DNA of 64,000 nt from Flavobacterium algicola. GTDB lineage: Bacteria; Bacteroidota; Bacteroidia; Flavobacteriales; Flavobacteriaceae. The translations under genes were made by a program, and so were the position numbers. The stretch is from the NCBI RefSeq assembly GCF_022399565.1, contig NZ_JAJTUT010000002.1, positions 62,001-126,000 on the forward strand, given 5' to 3'. The notes below the pieces were generated by a model. The model had not been told where the DNA came from, did not search any database, and saw nothing but the letters and a program-made list of their open reading frames with translations. This document shows positions 8,888 to 20,612 of the stretch, one piece after another (the stretch's first letter is position 1; each line of letters starts with the position of its first letter).

Positions 8888-9900
8888 AAGTAGTAGTAAC
8901 AGGTGGTCTCGGGTTTATAGGTTCGCATACTGTAGTGGAGTTACAAAATGAAGGTTTTGAAGTTGTCATTATAGATAATTTATCTAATTCTACAGCAGAA
9001 GTCTTGGACGGAATAGTTGCCATTACAGGTGTAAAACCTATTTTTGAAAAATTAGATTTAAGAGAGAAATCTGCAGTTCAAGATTTTTTTAAAAGGCATA
9101 ATGACGTACATGGAGTTATTCATTTTGCTGCCTCAAAGGCCGTAGGAGAAAGTGTAGGCAATCCTTTGTCGTATTATGAAAATAACCTTAATACACTTAT
9201 CTACGTACTTCAAGAGCTAGAAAAGAAAGAGGTGGCTAACTTTATTTTTAGCTCTTCTTGCACTGTTTACGGTCAAGCCGAAACAATGCCAATAAATGAA
9301 AATTCAGCTGTACAAGAGGCGATGTCTCCTTATGGAAATACAAAACAAATTGGAGAAGAAATCATTACAGATATCTCAAAAGTAAGTGCTATCAATGCGA
9401 TATTGTTACGCTACTTCAATCCGATAGGGGCTCATCATTCGATAAATATTGGAGAATTACCAACAGGTGTACCACAGAATTTAGTGCCTTTTATTACACA
9501 AACTGCAATTGGACTAAGACAGGAATTGATGGTCTACGGGGACGATTATCCTACGCCAGATGGTACATGTATACGAGATTACATTCACGTTGTTGATCTA
9601 GCAAAAGCACATGTAATAGCTTTACAAAGATTGATAAATAAAAATAATGTAGAAAAGGTAGAAGTTTTTAATTTAGGTACAGGAGTAGGAAGCTCAGTAT
9701 TAGAAGTAATTCACGCATTTGAAAAAATGAGTGGGAAAAAGTTGCCCTATAAAATTGTAGCTAGCAGAGAAGGAGACATCACTTCTGCTTATGCTAATAC
9801 TGACAAGGCCAACACAATTCTAGGTTGGAAAGCAGCATTAAATTTAGAGGAAGCGATTGATAGTGCGTGGAAATGGGAACAGAAAGTTAGAGCGTTATAA
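8884..9900 (+). CDS. galE: UDP-glucose 4-epimerase
   Basis: 338 residues of the extended SDR family. The NAD-binding motif is GGLGFIGS (7-14). Ser124 to Ser126 in FSSSCTVYG and the YxxxK pair Tyr150/Lys154 (SPYGNTKQIGEE) form the active site. LLRYFNPIGAHHS and GDDYPTPDGTCIRDYIHVVDLA are typical of GalE. It regenerates UDP-glucose from UDP-galactose and completes the Leloir pathway. It overlaps galT by four bases and precedes the sugar symporter by about 80 bases. Confidence 0.97.
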   Translation: MKVVVTGGLGFIGSHTVVELQNEGFEVVIIDNLSNSTAEVLDGIVAITGVKPIFEKLDLREKSAVQDFFKRHNDVHGVIHFAASKAVGESVGNPLSYYENNLNTLIYVLQELEKKEVANFIFSSSCTVYGQAETMPINENSAVQEAMSPYGNTKQIGEEIITDISKVSAINAILLRYFNPIGAHHSINIGELPTGVPQNLVPFITQTAIGLRQELMVYGDDYPTPDGTCIRDYIHVVDLAKAHVIALQRLINKNNVEKVEVFNLGTGVGSSVLEVIHAFEKMSGKKLPYKIVASREGDITSAYANTDKANTILGWKAALNLEEAIDSAWKWEQKVRAL

Positions 9901-9983
9901 ATTGTTTTACGAACTTTTTGTTGGTTAGCATTTTCATTTTCGAAAATAAAGAAGAATTTTATAAAAAGATAAATAATAGAAGT

Positions 9984-11636
9984 ATGACAACAGAATTTGG
10001 ATTAATAGACTATATCGTATTTGCTGCCTATGCAGTACTTATTTTAGGTGTTGGATTATGGGTTTCTCGTGAAAAGGACGGGCAACAAAAAAATGCAGAG
10101 GATTATTTCCTCGCAAGTAAGTCATTGCCATGGTGGGCTATTGGTTCTTCATTGATTGCGGCCAATATTTCGGCTGAACAATTTATAGGGATGTCTGGAT
10201 CTGGTTTTGCACTAGGATTGGCAATTGCTTCCTATGAGTGGATGGCTGCATTTACCTTGATAATTGTAGGTAAATATTTTTTACCAATTTTTATAGAAAA
10301 AGGTATCTATACGATTCCTGAATTTGTAGAAAAGCGCTTTTCGACAAACTTGAAGACAATTTTAGCAATTTTTTGGATTGCTTTATATGTTTTTGTGAAT
10401 TTAACAACTGTACTCTATTTGGGAGGACTGGCTATCGAGACCATTCTAGGGGTTGATATGATGTATGCCATAATAGGTTTGGCACTTTTTTCAGCCGCCT
10501 ATTCTTTATACGGTGGACTTTCAGCTGTAGCATGGACAGATGTTATTCAGGTTGTATTTCTTGTACTAGGAGGATTGGTAACTACTTATTTGGCATTGAA
10601 TACTGTATCGGATGGTGCAGGAATGTGGGAAGGATTGAAAACTGTTTATGATGCTGCGCCAGACCGTTTTGTTATGATACTAGACGAATCAAATCCTGAG
10701 TACATGAACTTACCAGGAATTGGAGTTTTAATTGGTGGTCTTTGGGTGGCCAATATTTATTACTGGGGTTTTAACCAATATATCATACAAAGAACGCTAG
10801 CTGCTAAATCTTTAAAAGAAGCACAGAAAGGAATCATACTGGCTGCGTTTTTAAAATTGTTGATTCCATTTATTGTTGTTATACCTGGAATTGCCGCTTA
10901 CGTTATGGTAAATGACCCTGAAATTATGGCTAGATTGGGAGCATCAGCAATGGAAAACTTGCCAGGTTTAGGAACTGCTGACAGAGCTTATCCATGGTTG
11001 TTACATTTCTTGCCTGCAGGTATGAAAGGTTTAGCCTTTGCTGCATTGGCGGCTGCCATCGTATCTTCATTGGCATCGATGTTGAATTCAACTTCAACGA
11101 TTTTTACAATGGATATCTACAAACAATATATTAACCCAACTGCAAATGATAAAGCGACTGTAAATGCCGGACGTCTTTCGGGTGCTGCTGCATTGCTTAT
11201 TGCTGTAATTATGGCGCCACTTTTAGGAGGAATAGATCAAGCATTCCAATTTATACAAGAATATACAGGTATTGTCAGTCCAGGTATATTGGGAGTGTTT
11301 TTATTAGGGTTATTTTGGAAGAAAACGACAAACAAAGCTGCTATTTGGGGAGCCTTAGTTTCTATTCCTATCGCTTTATTCTTTAAAATTGGACCAAAAG
11401 GTTGGATTGAAGGAGACATGTTCCCAACATTACCATGGATGGATCAAATGGGGTACACTACTGTATTAACCATGATTGTGATCGCAGTATTGAGTCTTAT
11501 GCAAAACAAAGGAAAAGATGATCAAAAGGGAATTACATTAACAAACGATTTCTTTAAAACTTCGCCACTTTTTAATATCTGCTCTTTTGCGATAATGATT
11601 ATTTTGGTAGTGGTGTACGCGATTTTCTGGAAATAA
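9984..11636 (+). CDS. Sodium/sugar symporter (SSS family, SGLT-like), probable galactose transporter
   Basis: About 550 residues from the ATG at 9984 (MTTEFGLIDYIVF...). An in-frame TTG further upstream is less likely because it would add a polar tail. About 14 hydrophobic segments are seen. SSS landmarks include AEDYFLASKSLPWWAIGSSL, AANISAEQFIGMSGSG, the sugar-site region ISAEQF and WNVANIYYWGFNQY-like text (here LWVANIYYWGFNQYIIQRTL), and AALAAAIVSSLASMLNSTSTIFTMD in the sodium-site helix. The organisation resembles Vibrio vSGLT. Last in the galactose operon, it most likely imports free galactose released in the periplasm. Confidence 0.93.
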   Translation: MTTEFGLIDYIVFAAYAVLILGVGLWVSREKDGQQKNAEDYFLASKSLPWWAIGSSLIAANISAEQFIGMSGSGFALGLAIASYEWMAAFTLIIVGKYFLPIFIEKGIYTIPEFVEKRFSTNLKTILAIFWIALYVFVNLTTVLYLGGLAIETILGVDMMYAIIGLALFSAAYSLYGGLSAVAWTDVIQVVFLVLGGLVTTYLALNTVSDGAGMWEGLKTVYDAAPDRFVMILDESNPEYMNLPGIGVLIGGLWVANIYYWGFNQYIIQRTLAAKSLKEAQKGIILAAFLKLLIPFIVVIPGIAAYVMVNDPEIMARLGASAMENLPGLGTADRAYPWLLHFLPAGMKGLAFAALAAAIVSSLASMLNSTSTIFTMDIYKQYINPTANDKATVNAGRLSGAAALLIAVIMAPLLGGIDQAFQFIQEYTGIVSPGILGVFLLGLFWKKTTNKAAIWGALVSIPIALFFKIGPKGWIEGDMFPTLPWMDQMGYTTVLTMIVIAVLSLMQNKGKDDQKGITLTNDFFKTSPLFNICSFAIMIILVVVYAIFWK

Positions 11637-11983
11637 TAAAGATTGAAAAAATGAAATATTTGATTTATTGCTAAAAATCATAAGTATTGGCGTAGGGCGT
11701 AAAAGAATCTAACTATCGGACTAAAACTATAGAAGTAACTAGATTTTAAATTAGAATATTTTAAAATAAAACGATGAACTTGCTCTAACACTCTCTAATA
11801 GCTGAGACTGTAAATGGTAGGTTCATCGTTTTTATCTTAGGACTCCAAATGCTTTGAATGAGAAGTCACAAAATTTAAGAGGAGATAGAAAGAAGAAACT
11901 CTACTGATTCAGATTAAATAGTTCAGTAGATAGTAAAATTTTTTAAATGGAAGTAATTCGTGCAGTATTTAACTAAAATCATC
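11637..11983. other. Intergenic region between the galactose operon and the esterase gene
   Basis: No gene is seen in these 347 bases. They contain the long-loop inverted repeat at 11768-11832 and a second 8-bp inverted repeat, TCTACTGA (11900-11907) / TCAGTAGA (11923-11930), shortly before the esterase start; the latter could be an operator. No clear TAnnTTTG element and no copy of the shared PUL operator was found here. Confidence 0.6.
11768..11836 (+). terminator. Long-loop inverted repeat, probable terminator of the galactose operon
   Basis: A perfect 12-bp inverted repeat AAAACGATGAAC / GTTCATCGTTTT (11768-11779 and 11821-11832) is separated by 41 bases and followed by T-rich sequence. 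It sits 131 bases after the symporter stop. The loop is long for a simple intrinsic terminator, so another structured RNA is possible. Confidence 0.45.
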
Positions 11984-13546
11984 ATGAGAAAATTAAGCAT
12001 ACTTATTGCCTGCTGCTTTGTTAGTTTTAATATAATTTCTGCTGCAGATCGTATTTCTAAAGTGGAAGGTAATTTAAATAGTCAAGAAGACTTTCGAGTA
12101 GCATCACTTTTCAAAGATCATATGGTTTTGCAGAGAGGTATGCCTGTTCCTGTATGGGGCAATGCGGCTGCTGGAGCGATTGTTACAATAGATTTTGCAG
12201 ATTTGAAATTTAAAAAGGTAGTAGGCACAGATGGAAAGTGGTCTTTAAAATTAAATTCGCTTTCGGCTAGTTTCGAACCTAAAGTAATGACAATAACCTC
12301 TTCTAAAAATCAAAATGAAATTGTGATCGCGGATATTGTAATTGGTGATGTCTGGATCTGCTCGGGTCAATCAAATATGCAGTTTGGTATTAATGGTGCA
12401 CCTGAAGTAAAAGCCTTGTTTCCATCAGCCAAAAATATTAGAAGTTTTACTGTTCAAAATACGGTTGCTTTTGAACCTCAAGACTCTTGCGATGGTGAGT
12501 GGATAAGTGAACAACCTAATAGTGCTGTTGCCTTTGCTTTTGCTTACTTTCTCGAAAAAGAAGTTAATGTTCCTATTGGGATTATAATGGCATCATGGGG
12601 AAGTTCGTCTTTAGAAGCTTGGATGCCAAGAGAGCTGACTGCATCAGTACCTCATTTTAAAGTGATGATGGAAGAATTTGATGATGATAAGGTGACACAA
12701 AGTAAAATTAAGAAGATACTAGCAGCTTCTAAACCTTGGACAAAAGAGGATGATATTTTCTTGCGCAGGCAAACTAATATTTTATTTAATGCGATGATGA
12801 ATCCATTGATTCCGTATGCATGTAGTGGTCTTGCATGGTATCAGGGAGAACGGAATGCACAATCAATGCATGGTATGGTTAAAGAACCTTGGTATTCAAG
12901 GAATTCTGGGATTTTGGCTTATGGGAATACGCTAAAAGAATGGGTAAAAATGTATCGAAATTTGTGGGATAGAGAGAATATGCAATTTCAAATTGTAATG
13001 CTTCCTGGATATGAAGGAGTTTTAGATTCGGGACCTAGTAAAAATAGTAATAATCCAAATGCACATTCTTGGGCATGGATGCGGGAATCACAGTTAGAAG
13101 TACTTGATTTACCCCATACATCTGTCGTTAATACAATCGACTTAGGTGATGCGAAAAATATTCATCCCACAGATAAATTACCTATAGGCGAACGCCTAGC
13201 GCTACTTGCTCGAGCAAATGTTCTAAAAGAAAAAATAGAAGCTTACGGTCCAGTTTATAGAAAAGTTAAAAACGAGGGCAACACTCTAGTCGTGCACTTT
13301 GACCATGTAAATCAGCTTAAAACGATTGATGGTAAAGCACCGAGAGAATTTTGGTTGTCTGATGAATCCAATAAATGGGTACAGGGACAAGCTATAATTA
13401 AGGGGAAGACTATAGAGATTTCTTCTTCAGAAATAGCTAAACCTGTATATATACGTTATGCATTTACGGGTAAGCCAGATGTAAATTTAGTGAATGAAGA
13501 AAACCTGCCTGCATACCCTTTTAGAACTGATGAGTTTAAACCTTAG
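11984..13546 (+). CDS. Sialate-O-acetylesterase-type carbohydrate esterase (SASA family)
   Basis: About 520 residues from the ATG at 11984, which gives a clean signal peptide (MRKLSILIACCFVSFNIISA); an upstream in-frame GTG is less likely. The N-terminal beta domain has SLFKDHMVLQRGMPVPVWG, the family-typical start. The SGNH-like block DVWICSGQSNMQFG carries the nucleophile Ser at about residue 130, and LAWYQGERNA and NIHPTDK (catalytic His) follow. In PULs such proteins remove acetyl groups from many sugars, not only sialic acid. Here it stands beside a second esterase and a beta-galactosidase, suggesting an O-acetylated galactan. Probably periplasmic. Confidence 0.9.
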   Translation: MRKLSILIACCFVSFNIISAADRISKVEGNLNSQEDFRVASLFKDHMVLQRGMPVPVWGNAAAGAIVTIDFADLKFKKVVGTDGKWSLKLNSLSASFEPKVMTITSSKNQNEIVIADIVIGDVWICSGQSNMQFGINGAPEVKALFPSAKNIRSFTVQNTVAFEPQDSCDGEWISEQPNSAVAFAFAYFLEKEVNVPIGIIMASWGSSSLEAWMPRELTASVPHFKVMMEEFDDDKVTQSKIKKILAASKPWTKEDDIFLRRQTNILFNAMMNPLIPYACSGLAWYQGERNAQSMHGMVKEPWYSRNSGILAYGNTLKEWVKMYRNLWDRENMQFQIVMLPGYEGVLDSGPSKNSNNPNAHSWAWMRESQLEVLDLPHTSVVNTIDLGDAKNIHPTDKLPIGERLALLARANVLKEKIEAYGPVYRKVKNEGNTLVVHFDHVNQLKTIDGKAPREFWLSDESNKWVQGQAIIKGKTIEISSSEIAKPVYIRYAFTGKPDVNLVNEENLPAYPFRTDEFKP

Positions 13547-13610
13547 GAGGTTAGGAGAGTCCAAAGAACAAAGTGGAACTGAATTTTAATCATAAAATAA
13601 AAGAGTAAAG

Positions 13611-14468
13611 ATGAAAAGTATAAGTTTAATGATAACGACAGCGGTATTGCTATTTTCAATAATTAGTGTAGCGCAAACTAAGTATGAACCGGATTCTGTA
13701 TTTGTGTATAAAAACACAACTCAAGGAGAACTTAAAATGAATGTTTTTAAGCCTCAAGTTTCAGGGTGTAACAAGGAACTGCCAGTTATTGTTTTCTTTT
13801 TTGGTGGAGGTTGGACAGGAGGAAGTGCTAATCAGTTTTACCAGCAAGCGAGATTCTTTGCCGATAAAGGTATGATAGCTATTTCTGCTGAATATAGAAT
13901 TTCGGGTAAACATAAAACATCTCCTTTTGAATCTGTGACTGATGGTAAATCAGCGATTCGTTATGTGAGAGAACATGCTGCGGAATTAGGTATTGATCCT
14001 GAGCAGGTAATAGCTTCTGGAGGTTCGGCAGGAGGACACGTAGCAGTGTGTACGGGAGTTATTGAGGGATTTGACGAGATAAATGAAAACCTGAAAATCA
14101 GTTCTGTTCCCAACGCGATGATTCTTTTTAACCCTGTAGTAGACACAACTGATAAAGGATACGGCGCCAAAAAAGTGGTTGACAGAGAAACAGAAATATC
14201 GCCAGTACATCATATAGAGAAAGGAATTCCTCCTACGTTGATTTTTCATGGAACTGCAGACAAGACAGTGCCATTTGAAAATGCGGAACGCTTTACAAAA
14301 CTTATGCAACAAGCCGGTAACAAGTGCGAGCTTATTTCATATGAAGGACAAGATCATGGTTTCTTTAATGGTTCTTTTTTTAGAAGCGGTAGCGATGATG
14401 TTATCTTTTACGAAATGATGCAAAAATCGTTCGAATTTCTTTCTAAGATAAAACTTTTTAAAGAATAA
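13611..14468 (+). CDS. Secreted alpha/beta-hydrolase esterase
   Basis: 285 residues with a signal peptide (1 to about 22). Alpha/beta-hydrolase layout: an oxyanion-hole motif FFFGGGW (about 62-68), nucleophile Ser139 in ASGGSAGGHVAV, Asp217 in FHGTADKTVPF and His249 in GQDHGFF. Such acetyl- or feruloyl-esterase-like proteins often deacylate polysaccharides. It follows the SASA esterase by 64 bases, so the two may be one transcript with complementary regio-specificity. The substrate is inferred from context only. The esterase domain of the gene at 36690 is a distant relative. Confidence 0.88.
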   Translation: MKSISLMITTAVLLFSIISVAQTKYEPDSVFVYKNTTQGELKMNVFKPQVSGCNKELPVIVFFFGGGWTGGSANQFYQQARFFADKGMIAISAEYRISGKHKTSPFESVTDGKSAIRYVREHAAELGIDPEQVIASGGSAGGHVAVCTGVIEGFDEINENLKISSVPNAMILFNPVVDTTDKGYGAKKVVDRETEISPVHHIEKGIPPTLIFHGTADKTVPFENAERFTKLMQQAGNKCELISYEGQDHGFFNGSFFRSGSDDVIFYEMMQKSFEFLSKIKLFKE

Positions 14469-14557
14469 AATTTCAGCATTTTTAATAGAATGAAGTAGCA
14501 TTAGCAATAGTTTTACTACTGACTTAAGTCATAAGTAGCTTTAAAGTAATCTGTATG

Positions 14558-14606
14558 AGACTACTGCATTTCATATTTTTTTTATGTAAAATGTAGTAGT
14601 CTTTTC
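14558..14606 (+). terminator. Hairpin terminator after the esterase gene
   Basis: A 14-bp near-perfect inverted repeat, AGACTACTGCATTT with AAATGTAGTAGTCT (one G-U pair, 14558-14571 and about 14589-14602), is followed by TTTTCTTTT. It lies 90 bases after the esterase stop and just upstream of the next promoter. Confidence 0.7.
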
Positions 14607-14631
14607 TTTTAGTAGTAACAAAGGTGCACGC

Positions 14632-14688
14632 TGCAACATTTACACCCCCTAATTGATAAATATGTCGCTTGTAATAACTCTATTTTTG
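14632..14688 (+). promoter_or_regulatory. Shared PUL operator plus -7 element, promoter of the GH2 beta-galactosidase
   Basis: The operator reads TGCAACATTTACACCCCC then TAATTGAT (14632-14657). Exactly 23 bases later comes the -7 element TATTTTTG (14681-14688, TAnnTTTG). The start codon is 87 bases further on. The same operator and spacing recur at five other promoters in the window; the inferred binder is the HTCS encoded at 43880-48001. Confidence 0.8.
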
Positions 14689-14745
14689 TCACTATAATTT
14701 ACAACTAGTAAGATGTAACATTATATCATGTTGCAATTAATATGA

Positions 14746-17973
<3,228 letters not shown>

Positions 17974-17985
17974 TACCACTTTAAT

Positions 17986-18015
17986 AAGAGTTCCTCCCTA
18001 AAAGAGGAACTCTTT
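17986..18015 (+). terminator. Rho-independent terminator after the GH2 gene
   Basis: A perfect 11-bp stem AAGAGTTCCTC / GAGGAACTCTT with a 7-base loop ends in a short T-run. It begins 13 bases after the GH2 stop. Confidence 0.85.
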
Positions 18016-18095
18016 CTATGACTATTAAAATGTAATTTTAAAAAGAAATGATATCAAGATATTTGACTCGTGCATCTTGAAAATTAAATATTAGT

Positions 18096-18767
18096 ATGAA
18101 AAAAATTAAAGGCAGCTGTTTATTTGCTATTATTTTACTTTTTACATTAACAAGTACTGTTCATAAAAAAACAAGGATCTTAATTATAGGAGATTCTATT
18201 TCAATTGGATATACGCCATCTGTAGAGCAAAGTTTAGTAGAAAAAGCAAATGTGTGGCACAATCCGGGTAATGGTCAATTTACTGGGAATGGATTAGAAA
18301 AACTAGAAGAATGGATTGGTCAAGGAAAATGGGATATTATTCAGGTGAATTGGGGACTATGGGATTTGTGTTATATTAATCCGGATTCAAAATCACAGGG
18401 GAATAGAGATAAAATAAATGGGAAAGTAAGAACGCCTATTGATGATTATGCTGCTAATCTAGAGGCGCTTATTCAATTGATAAAGAAAAAGTCGAATGCC
18501 AAAATCATTTTTGTAACAACAACAGTTGTTCCTGGAAATGAAGCAGGTCGTTTTCCTGAAGATGTTATTCGATATAACGACGTAGCCAAGCGTATTATGA
18601 AAGAGAATAATGTGTTGGTGAATGATATTTATGCAGCGTCAATTCCGATTCATGAAAAGTTTGGTCTAGGTGATGATGATGTTCATTATACCGTAAAAGG
18701 TTATGTTGCATTAGGGAAATTAATTACTCAGTTTCTAGAGAAAGAAATAGATAGTTTGAAAAAGTAA
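18096..18767 (+). CDS. Secreted SGNH/GDSL hydrolase
   Basis: 223 residues with an N-terminal hydrophobic signal (about 1-23). Block I is ILIIGDSISIGYT with Ser34. Block III is VNWGLWDL, with the Asn of the oxyanion hole displaced as in some subfamilies. Block V is DDDVHYT, giving the Asp-His pair near 190. The fold is typical of carbohydrate esterases or rhamnogalacturonan-acetylesterase-like proteins. No substrate can be read from the sequence; a third esterase in the locus again points to an acylated glycan. It has a terminator-like repeat on each side, so it may be transcribed alone. Confidence 0.87.
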   Translation: MKKIKGSCLFAIILLFTLTSTVHKKTRILIIGDSISIGYTPSVEQSLVEKANVWHNPGNGQFTGNGLEKLEEWIGQGKWDIIQVNWGLWDLCYINPDSKSQGNRDKINGKVRTPIDDYAANLEALIQLIKKKSNAKIIFVTTTVVPGNEAGRFPEDVIRYNDVAKRIMKENNVLVNDIYAASIPIHEKFGLGDDDVHYTVKGYVALGKLITQFLEKEIDSLKK

Positions 18768-18798
18768 TTTTTCTGTTTACTACAATTGGTTTCAATTT

Positions 18799-18858
18799 TT
18801 TTGGGCAATACGCAGTCTTTTCGCAATAGCAATTGATTATGTATTGCCCAAAATGTTT
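18799..18858 (+). terminator. Inverted repeat, probable terminator between SGNH hydrolase and sulfatase
   Basis: A perfect 13-bp inverted repeat TTTTGGGCAATAC / GTATTGCCCAAAA (18799-18811 and 18841-18853) with a 29-base loop is followed by TGTTTTT. It ends about 30 bases before the sulfatase start, an unusual place for that gene's promoter. Confidence 0.55.
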
Positions 18859-18885
18859 TTATAAATATTCACAATAAACAGAATT

Positions 18886-20298
18886 ATGAAAAAACAATGT
18901 TTAGTACCCGCTATTTTTTTTATTCTAAGTTCATACGGTCAGAAAATTGAACAAGAGAAGCCCAATATTATTTATATCGTAGCCGATGATATGGGCTATG
19001 GCGATTTAGGGGTGTATGGACAACAAAAAATTAAAACACCTATTTTAGATCAAATGGCATCCGAAGGAATTCAATTTACCCAACATTATGCAGGTTCTAC
19101 AGTATGCGGACCTTCAAGAGTTTCCTTAATGACTGGAAAACACATGGGACATAGTTCGGTAAGAGGCAATCCTAAATGGACGGCTACAGGAAACCCAATT
19201 GATATCAAATCTGAGGAGATAACCGTTGCGGAGGAGCTAAAAAGAGCGGGATACAGGACCGGTGTAATTGGTAAATGGGGATTAGCAGAGGCAAGCGACG
19301 AAAGTATGCCATTGAATCAAGGATTTGATTATTTTTATGGATATAGAGATCATGGTACCGCGCATCACTATTATCCTGAAGTACTTTGGGAAAATAATCG
19401 TTCGTTTAAAACGGGTAATAGTACTATGGAGAAAAAAGGAACTTATTCCCACGATACCTTTGTCGGTAAGGCCAAAGAGTTTGTTAACACCAATAAATCC
19501 AAACCATTTTTCTTGTATTTAGCCTTTACAATTCCGCACTATGAGTTGACAGTACCTGAAGATTCAAAAGAGCAGTATAAGCATCTGAATTGGGATGAAA
19601 GGACTTTGAAAGTGAAACCCAATGAAGGTTACCAACATGACGCTGATGGAAACGCCACTTATGCCGGAATGATCTCTAGATTGGACAGAGATATAGGCGA
19701 TTTACTAAAATTATTGAAATCACTAAATTTAGATGATAACACAATAATCATTTTTACAAGTGATAATGGTCCAGAATATGATACTAATTTTTTCAACAGT
19801 AATGGAGATTTGAAAGGACGAAAAAGAGATTTGTACGAGGGAGGTATTCGTATTCCTTTTATCGCAAGATGGCCCGGACATATTAAACCTAGTACAAAAA
19901 CGGAACATATTTCAGCATTCTGGGATTTTCTACCAACGGTTTGTGAGATAGCAGGAATCAAACCCACCGATGCGACTATTGATGGTATTTCATATTTACC
20001 AACTCTATTAAGTAATGATAAAAAACAACAAAAGCACGAATACTTGTATTGGGAATTTAATGAGAACAAAGGCCCCATTCAAGCCATTAGAAAAGGGGAG
20101 TGGAAAGCCGTTAAATATCTAAATAAACCATTAGAGCTTTATAATTTATTAAATGATATTAGAGAAACGACTAGTGTAGCCGATGCTAATCCATTAGTCG
20201 TAAAAGAAATGTTAGATATATTGAAAAATGGTAGAACTGAGAATTTAAATTTCCCGTTGAAGTTTCATGAAAAGTTGAATAAAAAAGAAAATGACTGA
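18886..20298 (+). CDS. Formylglycine-dependent (family S1) sulfatase
   Basis: 470 residues with a signal peptide (1 to about 18). Metal ligands appear in NIIYIVADDMGYGD. The sulfatase signature TVCGPSRVSLMTG has Cys74, which must be converted to formylglycine. Downstream come GKWGLAEA, FTSDNGPEYDTNFF and a C-terminal HEYLYWEF / GEWKAVKYL block. It closely resembles the sulfatase at 48342 (same GSTVC, YFYGY and HEYLYWEF text), so these two are paralogues of one subfamily. It should remove a sulfate ester from a sugar in the periplasm; position and sugar are unknown. No maturase gene is in the window. Confidence 0.93.
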   Translation: MKKQCLVPAIFFILSSYGQKIEQEKPNIIYIVADDMGYGDLGVYGQQKIKTPILDQMASEGIQFTQHYAGSTVCGPSRVSLMTGKHMGHSSVRGNPKWTATGNPIDIKSEEITVAEELKRAGYRTGVIGKWGLAEASDESMPLNQGFDYFYGYRDHGTAHHYYPEVLWENNRSFKTGNSTMEKKGTYSHDTFVGKAKEFVNTNKSKPFFLYLAFTIPHYELTVPEDSKEQYKHLNWDERTLKVKPNEGYQHDADGNATYAGMISRLDRDIGDLLKLLKSLNLDDNTIIIFTSDNGPEYDTNFFNSNGDLKGRKRDLYEGGIRIPFIARWPGHIKPSTKTEHISAFWDFLPTVCEIAGIKPTDATIDGISYLPTLLSNDKKQQKHEYLYWEFNENKGPIQAIRKGEWKAVKYLNKPLELYNLLNDIRETTSVADANPLVVKEMLDILKNGRTENLNFPLKFHEKLNKKEND

Positions 20299-20612
20299 TC
20301 TAAAGTTTTTCAACGTAATAAAAGAATAATAATAGCTTAGTTTAATCTAAAACTAGCAATGCGCATTTATGAATCTTGCTAGCAATTATTTTACAGGTTA
20401 ATTAATAAGTATAAAAGTAATTTACTTGAGTTACTACTTTTTCTTGCTGTTAAACTTAGAAACAGAAAAAATTATTGATTCACAATTTGTCATAGGGTGG
20501 AAAGTAGAAAATTGAAGAGCTATTGTAAATATAATAAAGTAACAGATAAAAAAAAGTCTCTCATCTGGTTTAGAAAACTGATGAGAGACTTTTACTTTTT
20601 TAGAATAAGTAA
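20299..20612. other. Intergenic region between convergent genes
   Basis: AT-rich, no gene seen. Its only clear element is the bidirectional terminator at 20552-20595 between the sulfatase (plus) and the DUF1735-type lipoprotein (minus). Confidence 0.6.
20552..20595. terminator. Bidirectional terminator
   Basis: A stem of AAAAGTCTCTCATC with GATGAGAGACTTTT and a 14-base loop has A/T runs on both sides. It can end transcription of the convergent sulfatase and of the SusCD operon. Confidence 0.85.

Noticed and set aside
11984..13546. True sialic-acid metabolism, based on the sialate O-acetylesterase name
   Set aside because: No sialidase, NanA or other sialic-acid gene is present; the SASA family is used on many acetylated sugars.
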